64,000 bases of DNA, from the NCBI RefSeq assembly GCF_019925205.1, contig NC_083562.1, forward strand, positions 28,582,001-28,646,000. Direction: 5' to 3'. The notes under the pieces were generated by a model, which saw nothing but the letters and a program-made list of their open reading frames with translations, had not been told where the DNA came from and made no database searches. Of the stretch, positions 29,447 to 42,844 are shown in pieces (within the stretch, counting starts at the first letter, position 1; every line of letters begins with the position of its first letter). The position numbers and the translations under genes are program-made. Source of the stretch: Metopolophium dirhodum (Eukaryota > Arthropoda > Insecta > Hemiptera > Aphididae).

Positions 29447-29849
29447 CAGGGTGTGGTCTGCACTATCGCCAAAACAATGAATCGATTCCGAGAGACACGT
29501 CTCCTGCAGAGCCATACTTCCAACATACGTTTTATATGTCACTCGAGTGGGGGCGGGGGTGTCTCGTGGCGAGATCCACTTCGTTCTCAATACCGCCCTT
29601 GTAATTTCCGGCAAATTGTAAATCACAATGACAGTTTTTTTGAAAATGTTGATGTACGTTCTATCTAAATTGAAATTCAAACGAGTAGTTTTTGATTTAT
29701 TCGACATTGTTTATAAACAGTGACTTTGTGATATTGGTCCACGATAACTATAATGGGTATGGAACACGTTTTAATATTCCAAAAACCAGAATTTGGATGA
29801 ATTCATTATTGAAGGAAAAAAACAATTGGGAGCCTGTTGAACACCTTAT
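29447..29849. mobile_element. Family A-like element, diverged
   Basis: It starts CAGGGTGTGGTCTGCAC and ends GGGAGCCTGTTGAACACCTT, both diverged forms of the family A termini. The interior has the AAATTCAAACGAGTAGTTTT block found in family A. Confidence 0.5.
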
Positions 29850-31796
29850 TCATATTGTATAATAATATTTTCACATATTATACCTATTATGTTATATTAA
29901 ATCAGTGTGTGTGTGTGTGTGTGTGTAGTATATAATTATAACTGCGCTAACGATACCGATTGAGGGAAACGTGAATTAATCCGACGTCATATAATATTAT
30001 GTTATAATATAGCGCGCTGTCCGATATAGGTGTCCGCCTTAGCCAGATAATGAATAGATGTTTAATAATAAAATTTCGTTAATTTCAATTTTTCTCTAGG
30101 TGTACAAAGAGCCGCTATTTTATATTAGATACTTATAGTTCTATGCTGCAAATTATTTAAATACGGCTTGTTGTCATTTTCAAGCCGTTGTCGGTTTCTA
30201 GATTACATTATTATATTGTTATTTACTCAAGTTCGTCAATACGCTTAAAGTTATATTGCAATCATCAATAAATACTTAAGCTATCATCTGTTATATTATT
30301 ATATATATACTGATCCCTTTAATCAGTAATCACACATATTGATGAATATGTTGATGTTTGTTTGATAATATTGTATGCCGTGAATTTTCGATATTATAGG
30401 TAAAAATAGTGTACTATTTACATTGACAGTACTTGTATCTATTTAAAATTAACAATTTGAACAGTAAAATTTTATTTTAAAGACAATTTTTGCAATTATT
30501 TTGTAAATTTTTAGTGTATTAGAAACATAACTTTAATTTAGGTTTATTTTGTTCTACATACAAATTAGTTACAGTCTTTCAGGTCGATCCGAATAAAATA
30601 AAATATAATATAATAATATTTTGTTTGACGCGTCCTAGAAAATGAACGACGGTGGCGCTGCGAGATATGGATTACGGAATTATAATCCGAAGGTACGCCA
30701 CTGCATGGTGTGTCTGTCCCTACACTGACGGATGAGTTTTTGAAAATGTTAACCCTATACACAAATCGTGCTTGAATAAATTGCATTTTTTTTTGCCCAG
30801 GAAGTGCTGGTTTTTGAAATGCCCGGGTCATTTGTTTTTCTGTCATTTCATATTGTGACCGTCGCGCAGTGACGCGAACCAGTCAGTATAATATCGCCAA
30901 TACGATTTGGTGGTACAGCGATGTAAATATCTAAATAATATAACAATAATATATTGTATTTGTGATTTTTATTCATTGGGTAATTTTTACTTCAAAACGC
31001 AGTTAAGATTGGTTAAAAGGGTGGTTGGGCGCCCATCTCAAGAGTAAACTTGGGGTGGTCACTGGTCACTCTTAGCAACGTGCCTGCTAATTTCGCGAGG
31101 TATAACGTTATAATATCGTTTATACTTTCATAGACGATGATGACGAAAATGTTTAATAACGTGTGATATGGAACCTTTGTGCGTTTCGACGAACAATGTC
31201 AGATACAATTATAACAATACTATATAATATAGATGTGCGATATTATTATATTACATTGAAGTAGGTATAAAAGGTTTAATAATATTATATGTATTATATT
31301 ATTATTATTATTATTATATTCTATATCGGGTGCGTGTGTGGTTTAATTGAAAAACGTAATTATTGCAGCGAGCGGGGCATAATAATAATATAATCACGGC
31401 CGGCACAAAGGCAAATCCACCGTCGTGTCGCGTGCGCACCTTTCCGTGACCCAATTTTCGCCGAAGCGCCAACGCGCGCGGTTCGTCATCCCTCATCCTC
31501 CTCCACGTATTATATGAAAAATTATTGTACCTGTGGTGCTAATAGCCGTCGTTTGATTTATCAACACACACACACACACACACACGTAAATAACTCCGCT
31601 TTTGACGGACGGAATAATGATTTATATGACGGCCGTTGGTGAAAATTGTGTGGGGATGGGGTGAAGAGGCAGGCTTATGAGAGCTTAGACCACTCAAAAG
31701 TATTTCAAGCCCCTCATAAAACAAATAAAAAATAATTTAAATACGATTTTCCGTCATAACATACTGCCCAAAGTGTCTATAACCAAGAACTACGTT

Positions 31797-31850
31797 TGGG
31801 GTGATCCATTTAATAGAAGACATTCATTAATTAAAACTAACTTAGTTAGC
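31797..31850. mobile_element. Family B element, one end
   Basis: TGGGGTGATCCATTTAATAG followed by AAGACATTCATTAATT matches the family B terminus. The other end was not found. Confidence 0.4.
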
Positions 31851-33909
31851 ATTAGTATTATAGTATAGTGACTCCCTAATAATATAGTACCCCACGTCCA
31901 CCTATGATGACAGCCGTGTGAAAATTATTCAAAATATCAAAGAAATTCACATGATTATCTCCCACGTGCATTAGCATTTAGCATTATTGACAAAACTTCA
32001 TGGTAGGAGAGGGGGTGGAAATTTAGTACTGCAGTACAAAAAAAAAAATACGGTTTTCATCCTCTAGCCGAAGACCGTCCAAGCGTACTTGAATTCTACA
32101 CCTAGGTAGTTGTTATATTTTCAAAAAATATTTACTGTTCATAACTGCCATAAGTTATTATTTTTTAAATTAATTTAAATGCATACAAATAATTGATCAA
32201 ATCCAAACGCTGTGGGGCGTTCACGATATATTTCTATAACAATATTATAACATGCGTCGAGGCGCAAAGCCGTTTTTTTTATCATTCCGCGCAGAGTTCG
32301 GACCCGGTCGGTTTGGCATGTCCTCGGGGGACCGAAAACATAACTGTATATATGTGCGCGTTCGCCGGAGGTGGATGTTATATATTACAGTAATCCAAAG
32401 GGGCAAATAAAAATCGCACGAATTCATAAAATATAATATGTATGTTACTCCCATGCTACTGGTAAAAATAGTAACTACAAAAATCAAATTTTTGGGAACT
32501 TGTGTGTTTTTAATTTTTTTCCAAATGAAATAAATATTTCAAGTATACCTTTTTCCAGAAACAGATGGAAGTTATGCCGGCAATTCAAAAAAGCTGTTCA
32601 TTCTGGGGTAAATTAAATTGGATATTTTTCTCATAATAAAATTAAGAAATAACTGCTTTCTCATTTTATAATTACCTACTCCAACACATTAAATACTTTG
32701 GTATACAATAATTAAGAAATGCAGTATCATCAATATCATTACCATTGTGAATGGAAAATTCAATCACTGCAATGAACAAATAATAAATAATAATTAAAAA
32801 AATTATTTACGAATTGACGAATAATACTTACTTAAATATTATTGTTTTATAAATCGCTTAATGGCAACGAAATTATTATCTATATCAATAGATACTGCAA
32901 TATATATATATATAACAACTATTATTAAACGGGTATTATAAGAAGAAAATACAGTAAAAGCAAAACGTATTGAGTCCTAACCTAGCTCAGTAACTGTGTG
33001 TCATATTTGATACGATTACTTTTACTGCAGGAATTATTGTTGTTAACTTCGTTTTCCTCTGGGAAAGTCACTATTTTTGTGAGTTTTTGTTAGCTAATAA
33101 TTACTATTTTAGGACAAGATGCCGTTTTTTGTGTATTTTACCTTTACCCATATAAATTATTTTTGAAAACTCGCATTTTAAAAATGGGCTCGAACTGTGA
33201 TTTTTTTCTGTAAACTGAAAAGGAATATTTTGAAAATCAACAACAGTATAAAGCTATGGTATAGAACATAGTATAAGTTAGGTTAGGTTTTAGGAATTAG
33301 AAGTATGCGCAATGATAAGACTGTGCATATTTTTTTAAGGGGCAATGTATAATTTATATAATATGCAATAAACAATAAAGTCAAGGGGACGTCACAAGTA
33401 TATATTTGATTTTATACAATGCACAAAAACACAAGGCGATGCACATAGGAGAAAAACATGGTTCGTGTTGAGCATACCTTTTATTTCTTATTCTATGACA
33501 TACGACGCTGGGGATGAGTTGTAATAACACTTGTGGAATTTATTTCAAGAAAATTGATATAACAATAATATATATTACACAAAATAGAAATAGTTTTTAC
33601 GTTCAATTTTATGTTTTATAGGTTTTAAATGTTGAAACCAAGATGCATTTTTGAAAATTCTATGAAAAATCAATCATACATATTTTATTATACTCGTAAT
33701 GATGATTTATTGTGATGGGTTGTGAAAATAAACAATGTATATCTTGCAAAATAAATAATAATTATTCCGTCGAGCTACCTATAACCCGTCGCTTCACCGC
33801 ACTTTTGTCCACAAACACAACTGGTAATATTATACTACATATAAACATATTATTATATCGTATTAATGGCACAAGTCGTACCTATATAATAATTTTATTA
33901 TACACTATA

Positions 33910-34310
33910 CAGGGTGATTCAACAAAGCGCACTCAATTCCTTTGATAGTGTATTAAATCAAATTCTTATTTTTGAAATGAGATATAATGAGATATACCTT
34001 TAATAGATACCTACTTAAAGACTATATTTTCAAATTCCTGACATTTGATGATCTACCTTTCAAATGAGAACCCTCCACCATCCTATTGACTGTAAATTAT
34101 TTATACGTTAATATAATATATAGTTTGAATGTTTCAAAGTACGAAATTCAAAATTCGTGCGAGTAGTATCTCAGTTATTAAAATGTTTATACTAAGGAAT
34201 ATATAAAAAATTCTTAAATACAGTTTTACAAAAATATAAAAGAGATGACGTACAACAATATTGGATCTAGTATTTATTATACTTGGATCATTATTACGAA
34301 ATATATAAAA
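33910..34310. mobile_element. Family A element, left part
   Basis: It begins CAGGGTGATTCAACAAAGCG then CACTCAATTCC and keeps the CAGTTATTAAAATGTTTATA block near 34170. No matching right end was found; the right limit is approximate. Confidence 0.5.
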
Positions 34311-35853
34311 TATGTTGATAAATTAATATTATAAAATCGTGTGCTATATTATTGGAGCTATTATATGTGAGTGAAAATTGGCATAGATATTAGTATAATT
34401 GTAGTTGTCGCAACTCGCAAAGAATGTACATTGCTGAGGGTCCCGAGTTTGCGTATTTAACAATGTCTTTAATATATTATTATATCTGCGTATATTATTA
34501 TAACCAACCTACTATGCAGTTTAAGTGCAATTATATTTACGATTCCCGCACGCCGAAAAGTTTTTGACATCATCTGCAAGTTTGTGTCATGAATTATGTT
34601 TAAAATGGAACTAAAAATCAAAAAACAGTGATTCGATATTGTGCAAAAATATAAAATTCATAAAATCATAAAACCGATATATTAGGTACAAGTAATTTAA
34701 GTTTAAATCAGAATAACTATTATATCGATTACCAAAATTGAAATTAAAACCAATACATTTCATAAGCCCCGGTTGTGGCATATAGCTGATAATATCGGGG
34801 GCGATCAATTATTCAACTCGCCTGTAGAAAAAAATTGTCGGTTGTTATTATTATTACATCGTTGTGCATTATGTAGACGTCACGGTCGCGTTTCCCGCGA
34901 GGGTCGTCGATCGCACGCGTATTTCGGATCACTGTGCGCATTTGTGTACACGACAAATAGCATTAATAATATGAAAAAAAAAACCGCTCGTGCGCTGTAC
35001 CAATATATTATTATATATACGGGTCACGTCGGTCTTCGATTCTGCCGGTTCTCGAGGGGGTGCAAAAAGAAAAAATCGTATCGAAATCGGATCTGTATAT
35101 TCGTTCGGTTGCGTCGCCCAGAGAGAATACGCGGTTGAACTCGAAATCCATCATAATGTCACATACTACCTTTAGAAAATAATATTTTGGGTCGGATTCC
35201 TATAGTGTCTTAATACGCGTACCGTTATGCACAGTACAGATTATTTTTGTTTTACTATACGTCACGATACAACAAAATGTATCGGACATTATCATCCATT
35301 TCGACCTAATAAACACCTTTCCAGTGTTCCAATTATTGCGTCATTAAGTCGGGTTATAACACCGATGATAAAATGTATTTTTTAATTGTTAAGTCCTATA
35401 TTAAACTAAATTGTGTTGATATATACAAGTTTTTCAATCATTCGATGTTTGACTGATTGTATCTACAATATTATAAATAATGATACATTATTTGTACATA
35501 ATCATTGTACACGCTTCATAATGTTTTTAAATACCCATTTATCGTTTATCGAATTTACAACAATAAATGCCCGCAGAACATAAAAAAAGGTAAAAACAAT
35601 TTATACACCTGACTTTGCAGGGATTCAATGGACTATCTCCGATTGTACCATGCTCACTGTACAATATTATAGGTGTATTATTATTATTACTTCATCATTG
35701 TTACAACATGTAGTTGGCGTTATTCATTGCCATAATTCAATGAGTATCGTAACTTTTTGCAAACATCGCCACACTATCATTATAATTACATATATATGTA
35801 ATACAGTCGCGCAATAAAGATTATAATATAATTATAATAAGTGTAATTAACGA

Positions 35854-36650
35854 TGTAGTGATCCCTCACTTAGCATTATAAATGTATTCCCTAGACACTC
35901 TGCAGTTTAATGTTTGGATAGTTCATGGTAGGTTGTTGAAGGAAGAGCAGTGTTGTTTTCGTGTAAGAATAATAATATGTATTTATATAAACTTTTGAAC
36001 ATTTGTGGACAGAGTGGATCAACTCTGACCTAGAATATAGGGCAGGTAGCTAAGTTACACTTTGGGTTCTGCACTTATAAAACAAGCAGTGATGTTACCG
36101 CGGAGGGAAACCACCTGTATTATGTAAGCCCTAAACCGTGTCTACTGATAATATGGACTTAAATGGCGACAATATCGGGGCGTGGCTCAACGACTAATCT
36201 AACTCCTGTAAGCTGGAATGTTTGACTAATTCTAATTCTATAGAGTACCGAGACTTGTATATTTGTACGAAGTCTCAGCTAGTTACACGATAGATTATAG
36301 ACAAGGACTAAGGAGATGGATATTGAAGAAGACCGACCTGCAGTAGGTGAATTGTCGTTGCAGAATATTATTATCCTTATGTAATTTCTGTGATACTTAA
36401 CTTCGTTAGCGAATACCTATAACGATTCTAAGAATCTGGCAACTCATGTCCGTATGCATAGTCAATGTGTGTGTCTCATAGACTTGTTAAACTATTTAGT
36501 TAGGTAGTGATCTAACTTGTTCTTATCGTTTAATATTGTGAATGTCAAATTCTAGGAATCTATGAGTGGGTTTCCCGCGAATGTGTTGGTAATTTGAATA
36601 CATTCCAATTTTCATATGTAGCAAAGACAAGTGAAACAACACAGTTGTGT
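35854..36650. mobile_element. Candidate solo LTR
   Basis: An 0.8-kb block with balanced base composition, unlike its AT-rich surroundings. It begins TGTAGTGATCCCTCAC, has TATAAAA at 36076-36082, and is flanked by AACGA on both sides (35849-35853 and 36651-36655). The right end reads CACAGTTGTGT rather than a clean CA terminus, so the call is weak. Confidence 0.3.
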
Positions 36651-37532
36651 AACGATTTTTATATTACTTAAAAGAAATGGGACAAACAATTTTAGCCAAC
36701 TGAAGCTTCTGAAAATTGTATAGTTAATTTATATTTTTAATGACATTTCGGGGATAATGTTTTCTTTTTACATTATGCGGCAATACAATATAATTACACT
36801 GTGCAATAGACTAATATAATAGGACATTAGGACGTGTCTCATTATGCTTATGGGCTGATAACTTTACTCTTCGTCGTCACTCTTTACACAAAAAATGTTA
36901 TTTGTAAATATTAACTTTGGTTTCAATATCTCAATACAAAACGGTAACACATAATAAATTGCATCGTATTTTATTTAAGTGTACACGATTTTCTACTCAA
37001 ATATCTATAGTAAGAATATTATTATTATGATAGAGTTATTGGGATAAAAACAGGAATAAAAACTAAAAGCAAGACAAAAAGTATCCTGTTAGAAGTTTGC
37101 CGGGAAAAAGGGACACAAGGCTCAAAAAAAGGACAGTTCCAATTTAACCGGGACATGGATGTACCTACTTGGTACGCCCTCATTTATTATGACATGTAAG
37201 ACTTACCTAGGTATATATACTCAAAAAATGATTGCTGTTCCATTGGTCACCATTATGACCTAATTATGCGTGAAAATTATCTGTTTTTGGACGTATTATA
37301 GTTGAATAGTTCTAGAACAGCTATAATGCCATATGTACCTAACTGTATATATGCCGTATAATATAACCTAACCTAATAGGTATATTATAAAATATATCTA
37401 CATGACTACATATAATATAAATTATAACGATGATCACACACTCTCGGCATTCAGATGACCCATATTATATATTTCGATACACAAAAGCGTATAACGTTTC
37501 AGTCTATAACTTGACAACATTTATGTAATACA

Positions 37533-38157
37533 CAGGGTGGTTCATCAAGCATGTTCATCTCCATTTTTTCGTTTAATACATAATTAATTAAATCAAATTC
37601 CGATTTTATACTGTACATTATTCAGTAGGTAGATAGTTTTTTTGGAGATTCGGATGTACTTACCTAATTCAAAATTCAAACCTGTAGCTTCTTGATCATT
37701 AAAATGTTTATGCTAAGTTTATACTTGTTACTATAAGTCGTTGAAAATAGTTTTTCAAAAATAAAAAATAGATGTAGGTAATATCGGATGTAGTACTATG
37801 CTTGGACTATTTTTATAAATTATAATTGTTGATCGATTAACATGAATTACTACCATTTTCAAATCATTATGTACCTATATCTTCCTAACCTATTACCGTG
37901 GATCTATAAATACCCTTGATACCTACTCAAAATTAAATATAACTAAACGCCTTTTTTGAAAAATTATCACTTAAATAATTTGCGGTAGAAAAAAAGCGGT
38001 TTACATATTTTGATAAACAGAAGTTTGTATCCACAGGACACTTCCTTTACAAAAAATCCCAAGAATTTGAAAATATTTGAAAATTAAAAAAATCCGGTTT
38101 TGAACAACTGCATTGTTTAACAAGAAAAGGGGGTGAGCGTGCTTGGTGAATCACCCT
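37533..38157. mobile_element. Family A TIR element, copy 2
   Basis: The left end is CAGGGTGGTTCATCAAGCAT then GTTCATCTCCATTTTTT. The right end, reverse-complemented, is AGGGTGATTCACCAAGCACG then CTCACCCCCTTTTCTTG. About 0.6 kb. The interior contains the GATCATTAAAATGTTTATGC block shared by the family. Confidence 0.7.
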
Positions 38158-39074
38158 TTTTAATATAACGCACATACCTAAACTTACTAAGTACCTACTA
38201 TTACAATTTATAATATACAATAGCCAACTATTACTACGATTGCCTATGTTTATTATAATATATGATATGCGTTTTATTGTTTGATGCAGCCTTCACTATT
38301 ACAGTTTATTGTGTACGTATGCTATCATCATATACTTAACGTGTTTTGTTCCAGAGAGGACAAGTGAAAAGATAAATAACAATAAAAAAATAAAATAAAA
38401 ACAATGATAATAACGACTGGTGAAACAACTATGCAATATATTGCGTGCTCAACAGCCCTACTACGCTAACAACAAAGCGTTTCTACCGTTTGAATAATAC
38501 ATTTCTTTACTAAATATTCGTGTATTACTCGACTGTAGATGAAAATATTTCGGAATCGTTAAAGGTATTAATTCTATTATTACTGACTGAATTGTAAGTC
38601 ATTTAGCACGCGAGGCACTGTCGTTTTCCTAAACAATTATATTAAATATTATATCATTCGATTTATTCCACGAAAATATTTTGGCAAATTTTTCTTTTCT
38701 TTTTTTAAAAATTTAACACAACGGAAACGATTAACTTGTTTAACGTTCTAATCCAATTGTATTGAAAAAAAAAAGAATAATATACTTATACTGATAAGTC
38801 AAAGATGATTGTTTGATGCAGCAGATTGCAGAGTATAATATTATACAACACACGCAAAGTTATATTATTTTAGTTCAACGTGGTGACGAGTGGTTTGAGG
38901 TATAAATGCACACATTTACGCTTTTGAGTACTTTAAACGATTATTATTGTATGATTACATAGTATATTACTAATTACAAAAATAATAAATTGAAAATAAC
39001 TTTTTATCAGCCTACTGCTAGGTAGTAAAATATCGGTTTGATAGTTCATAGTATTATAATATATTAATATTTAA

Positions 39075-39307
39075 GTGTGGCCCGGTGGTTGGCCTCAGAC
39101 ACCAATGTGTTCTGAGATCATGCATCGGCCGGTGTACCTAGCTTCCAGATTGGTGACCGCCCGGGTTTTTAGTGACAAATCCTCGCCACATATTATACAC
39201 GTGTTCCAAACCACACCCGCCTCCATAATAAAAACCTACTAAAAATCACCTCCAGACTAATGACCATAGTTGTAGAATCCTTAACTCAAAAAAATTTAAA
39301 AAAATTA
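39075..39307 (+). repeat. SINE-like segment
   Basis: A GC-richer head starting GTGTGGCCCGGTGGTTGGCC, which resembles a tRNA A box, ends about 230 bp later in an A-rich tail (CAAAAAAATTTAAAAAAATT). No clear B box is seen. Could be a tRNA-derived SINE or an unrelated repeat. Confidence 0.3.
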
Positions 39308-39732
39308 AATATATATATATTTATTAACTCTTTCCATACGTCTAGAGATAAAATATTTTGATCAATAATATCATATACGCACTATGAAAACATTCCCTAT
39401 ACAGTAAGTACACCTATATTTACGAATTTGAAAACGGAGACCGTCAAATAGAGACGATCACTATTATAAAATATGTATAATATGAACCCGCACGTACGGG
39501 AAATAATAACAATAAATATTGTTCTCGGAAGGTAAATTACATACTGCGTAAAAAAAAATCAAGTTTTTATCGTGCCGTGGCGTGTGTGTATGTTTTTTTT
39601 TATTGCGATAATATTATATACTGTACATGATATTACTGCCTATATATATATATATAGTACGTCGTAATAATAATAATAACGGTGGTGGGTATATAATGTA
39701 TACGCGGGTAGGTATAATATAATGGATACATA

Positions 39733-39758
39733 GTAATAATAATAATAATAATAATAAT
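39733..39758. repeat. (TAA)n microsatellite
   Basis: Eight TAA units in the intron between exons 3-I and 3-II. Confidence 0.9.
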
Positions 39759-41943
39759 ACGTGAACTTGAATGATCGCAGTCGAAAGTGATAATAATAAT
39801 TCCGTATATCACGCGGAAAGAGTATATAATAACGATAAAAAAAAAAATTCAAAGTTTGCGATCGCTTTTATGATAAACGCACAAATTGCATGTACATAAT
39901 ATAGAGCGATTGTTGCGAAAGTTTTTTTTCGCGTTCATAGTCGTTGACCTGACACCTGTAATGTTTTCGGGGGCGTCGAGGCATATAGCGTGTGTCAGAG
40001 ACTGGTGTGTGTGTGTATATATATTATATATAGGAGGTATATACATATTATATATATTATTTACTCGTGTATATAATATATTATATAAATATATGTATAT
40101 ATATATATATAGGTGTAGGGTGAAGGCAGAATTAAATACCTTGGCGTTTTTATTTGTGCGCTTGAAATATCCACTCGGCCACCCGCCGGGAAAATTTATT
40201 TGCACGCGATCACGTGACACCGTTTTACGTGTAACTTTTCTTTTTCTTTATCATATTAAATGTGTTTATTCGTGATAGATATAATAATAATATATGTGTG
40301 TGTGTGTGTGTGTAATATTATATGCGTGCACGCATGTGTGTTTGTATGTATTATGTAGGGAAATTTATATTTATTATTATTTATATTAAAACCAAAAATA
40401 ATAATAATTACGTAAGGCCAAAATATTATATTATTTGAAGTGAGCAGGTGTAATGCAAAAAATTATGTTCCACGAGTCAGTTATACAGGTAAGTAGGTAA
40501 TATGCATACGTGTAAAAAAAATTCATACTAATTATATATTATAATATACCTACCAACGCACAATAAAATAAATGAATGATAATGTTTTTGTTGAAAACAA
40601 CATGCTGTCGGTAGAGTTTCAGTTTTATCGATGTATCAAAGCGCATTTTGGCAACCGTTTTCCGCATTATTAGTGTTTCATTGTTATATAATATTGATGA
40701 TTTGTCTTAGAAAAATGCAGTTCATTAATGTATAACAATATAATATGATGTGCAATTGTGATCACTTCCAAAACAATCTATATAATACCTATTATTGTAT
40801 TTTATAGTTAAAGTTTTATTTTTTGTATATTGTATAATATATTCAATAGGATGAGATGATAATTAAAATGTTTCAATTACATTGAAAAAAATAGAGCAAA
40901 GCACAAAAAAAAATCTAATAAAAAAACGAATCGCCAATAATTTAGAAAATTAATACCTTTACCCCCCACAAAAAAAAATGTTATATAAAAATAAAATTGA
41001 AAATCTTGTCACCAAAAATTAACTATGCAATTTAACTCAGATAATTTTATTTAAATAGATAATATAGACAAAAAGATACTTCAATTCATTTTTACCTATG
41101 CCTCTATAAGATAAAAATAAAAATAAAATATAAATATTTTTATCTAGATAATGCACAACACTACCTACGACTAATATCAACAGTACCTATACATATAAAT
41201 ATGTCTGTATTATTTTAAAATTAATAATCATATGAATTCCCTTCTTTAAAATACCTCAAGCCATGTCAGAACTATTATAATATTATATTATGTCATCTGA
41301 AGTTATACAACTTGTGTTATTTATAAGAAAATGTTACTTATCTATTAGCAAAATGGTTGTGATAAAAATAATGATTAAAATTAATTTTAAAAAGCAAACT
41401 ATATAGTGGGCACGACAGTCAATATAGTATAGTGTATATAATATGTAATTTCTATTTTGAGTGTCTATAGATTTTATTTGAAATCTATATACCTACATGT
41501 GTTGAGGTGTGTATGATATTGTACTAGATCAATATGAATTGGTTTTACGTCTTAAAATACGCCTAAATCAAATGCTCGACGATTCTACAGCGTGCTTCTA
41601 TAGCGTTCTTTCTAGCGGAGAATAATACGTAGGTAATACAAAGCGGAAAGAAGATCGCAATCGCAAAAAAAAGACTTTTTTTTTTCTTGAAATAAAATAA
41701 TATATAACAATATCATTATTATGTTATTAAGTAATTCATAGTACAAAACACCACGCAACTCTTATTTAAGAAATATAATATGTGAGACACTACTTATTTT
41801 CAATAATACAGAATGACGCGTAAAAAAATGTTTGGTGTATTATTACGCTATATTATTGTATAGGCACAAAAATATAAAAAAAAAAAAAAAATCAAAAAAA
41901 AAAATCATGATTGTTTTGTGTTGTGTAAATATTTTGTGTGTAC

Positions 41944-42011
41944 CATTTTGACTTCTGACAAAGAGCTGATGCTCAACACGTACATGGTGACACCGACTTC
42001 AATTGGCGTAC
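41944..42011 (-). CDS. Rdl: Rdl alternative exon 3-I (LSEVKM type)
   Basis: This 68-nt exon completes codon 66 and ends on a codon boundary. It reads GTPIEVGVTMYV followed by LSISSLSEVKM, the first beta strands of the GABA-binding domain. Rdl is known to carry two mutually exclusive exons 3; this is the upstream copy, and its LSEVKM end matches one of the two fly variants. The acceptor is ATTTCAG and the donor is a weak GTACAC directly after the Met codon. Compared with exon 3-II it differs at four residues (Thr/Pro, Ile/Val, Leu/Val, Lys/Leu). Its length is not a multiple of three, so using both copies or neither shifts the frame. The choice between copies is known in flies to alter agonist potency. 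Confidence 0.94.
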
Positions 42012-42176
42012 CTGAAATTCGGTACATTAAAACAAGTTTATGTAGATATATTTTATGATATGTTTATTTTTAATTTTTTTCTAAACAGAGTTGCAGATAA
42101 AAACTATACGAGACTGACTATAATATGTATTGGTAACCGTATATTTTTTTTTCGCAATATTCAATAATAATGTACG

Positions 42177-42844
42177 CAAGGCCGTACTTAGAACAAATTA
42201 TCGGTGGGGAGGGGGGTCAGTGGGGATGTAAGAGAAATATTATTTAAAAAAATTACTATCTCATTCAAACATATTAATTTAAAATCTCACAACAACAACA
42301 TTGGTACCAAACTGCGATACGTGGTAACCCAATTTGACGTTAAAAGAGACGTTGGTGCAATAATCATTGAAACAATTATTAACTACTTTTATCTTTTTAA
42401 TTATTGTATTTTGGCATATGATGTAGATTGTAAATATTTGGTAAACAAAACGTAGCGTGATACTAGATATTTTCTGTGTGTGCTAGGAAAACAATGAATA
42501 ACAGCTGGTATTATGTTTGTGCTGGTCCCAGTATACGCCTTATTCTTAGTTTGGCTTTCTGGCGTTCAGAATTCTAAGTCGTAATTATAATTTTCAAACC
42601 ATATTTTGTATTATGAAGATGAATTCCAAAGTAAAATTTTATCATATTATGGTATAATGTATCTAGCGAAGTTGCTAATACCGTAACGAGAAATCGGCCT
42701 GAAAAATAAAACCTGTACCTGCCCAAAAACATATGCACGTTAAAAAACTGATGTTAAATTCCAAAGATTTTTCCGAAAAAATTTCCGGGTGGTTGAACCA
42801 AATATTGAACCCTACTCCCCTCCCCATTACGAGGTACGGCCTTG
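42177..42844. mobile_element. TIR element with CAAGGCCGTAC ends
   Basis: The left end CAAGGCCGTACTTAG and the reverse-complemented right end CAAGGCCGTACCTCG match at 12 of the first 15 bases, and both are followed by a GGGGAGGGG run. About 670 bp; frames inside match nothing recognised. Confidence 0.6.

Larger units (their letters stand above)
20795..41943 (-). other. Intron between exons 3-I and 3-II
   Basis: The longest intron, 21.1 kb. It holds several family A elements (22315-22639, 28269-28952, 29447-29849, 33910 onward, 37533-38157), family B (25266-25872), CT and CTGC tracts, a candidate solo LTR (35854-36650) and a SINE-like segment (39075-39307). GC-richer patches occur at 23020-23300, 24180-24270, 28040-28240, 31370-31500 and 34860-35130; none shows a supported gene. 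Confidence 0.8.

Noticed and set aside
34773..35175. GC-richer plus-strand frames of 121 and 61 codons
   Set aside because: Overlapping frames in different registers, no domain or splice support.
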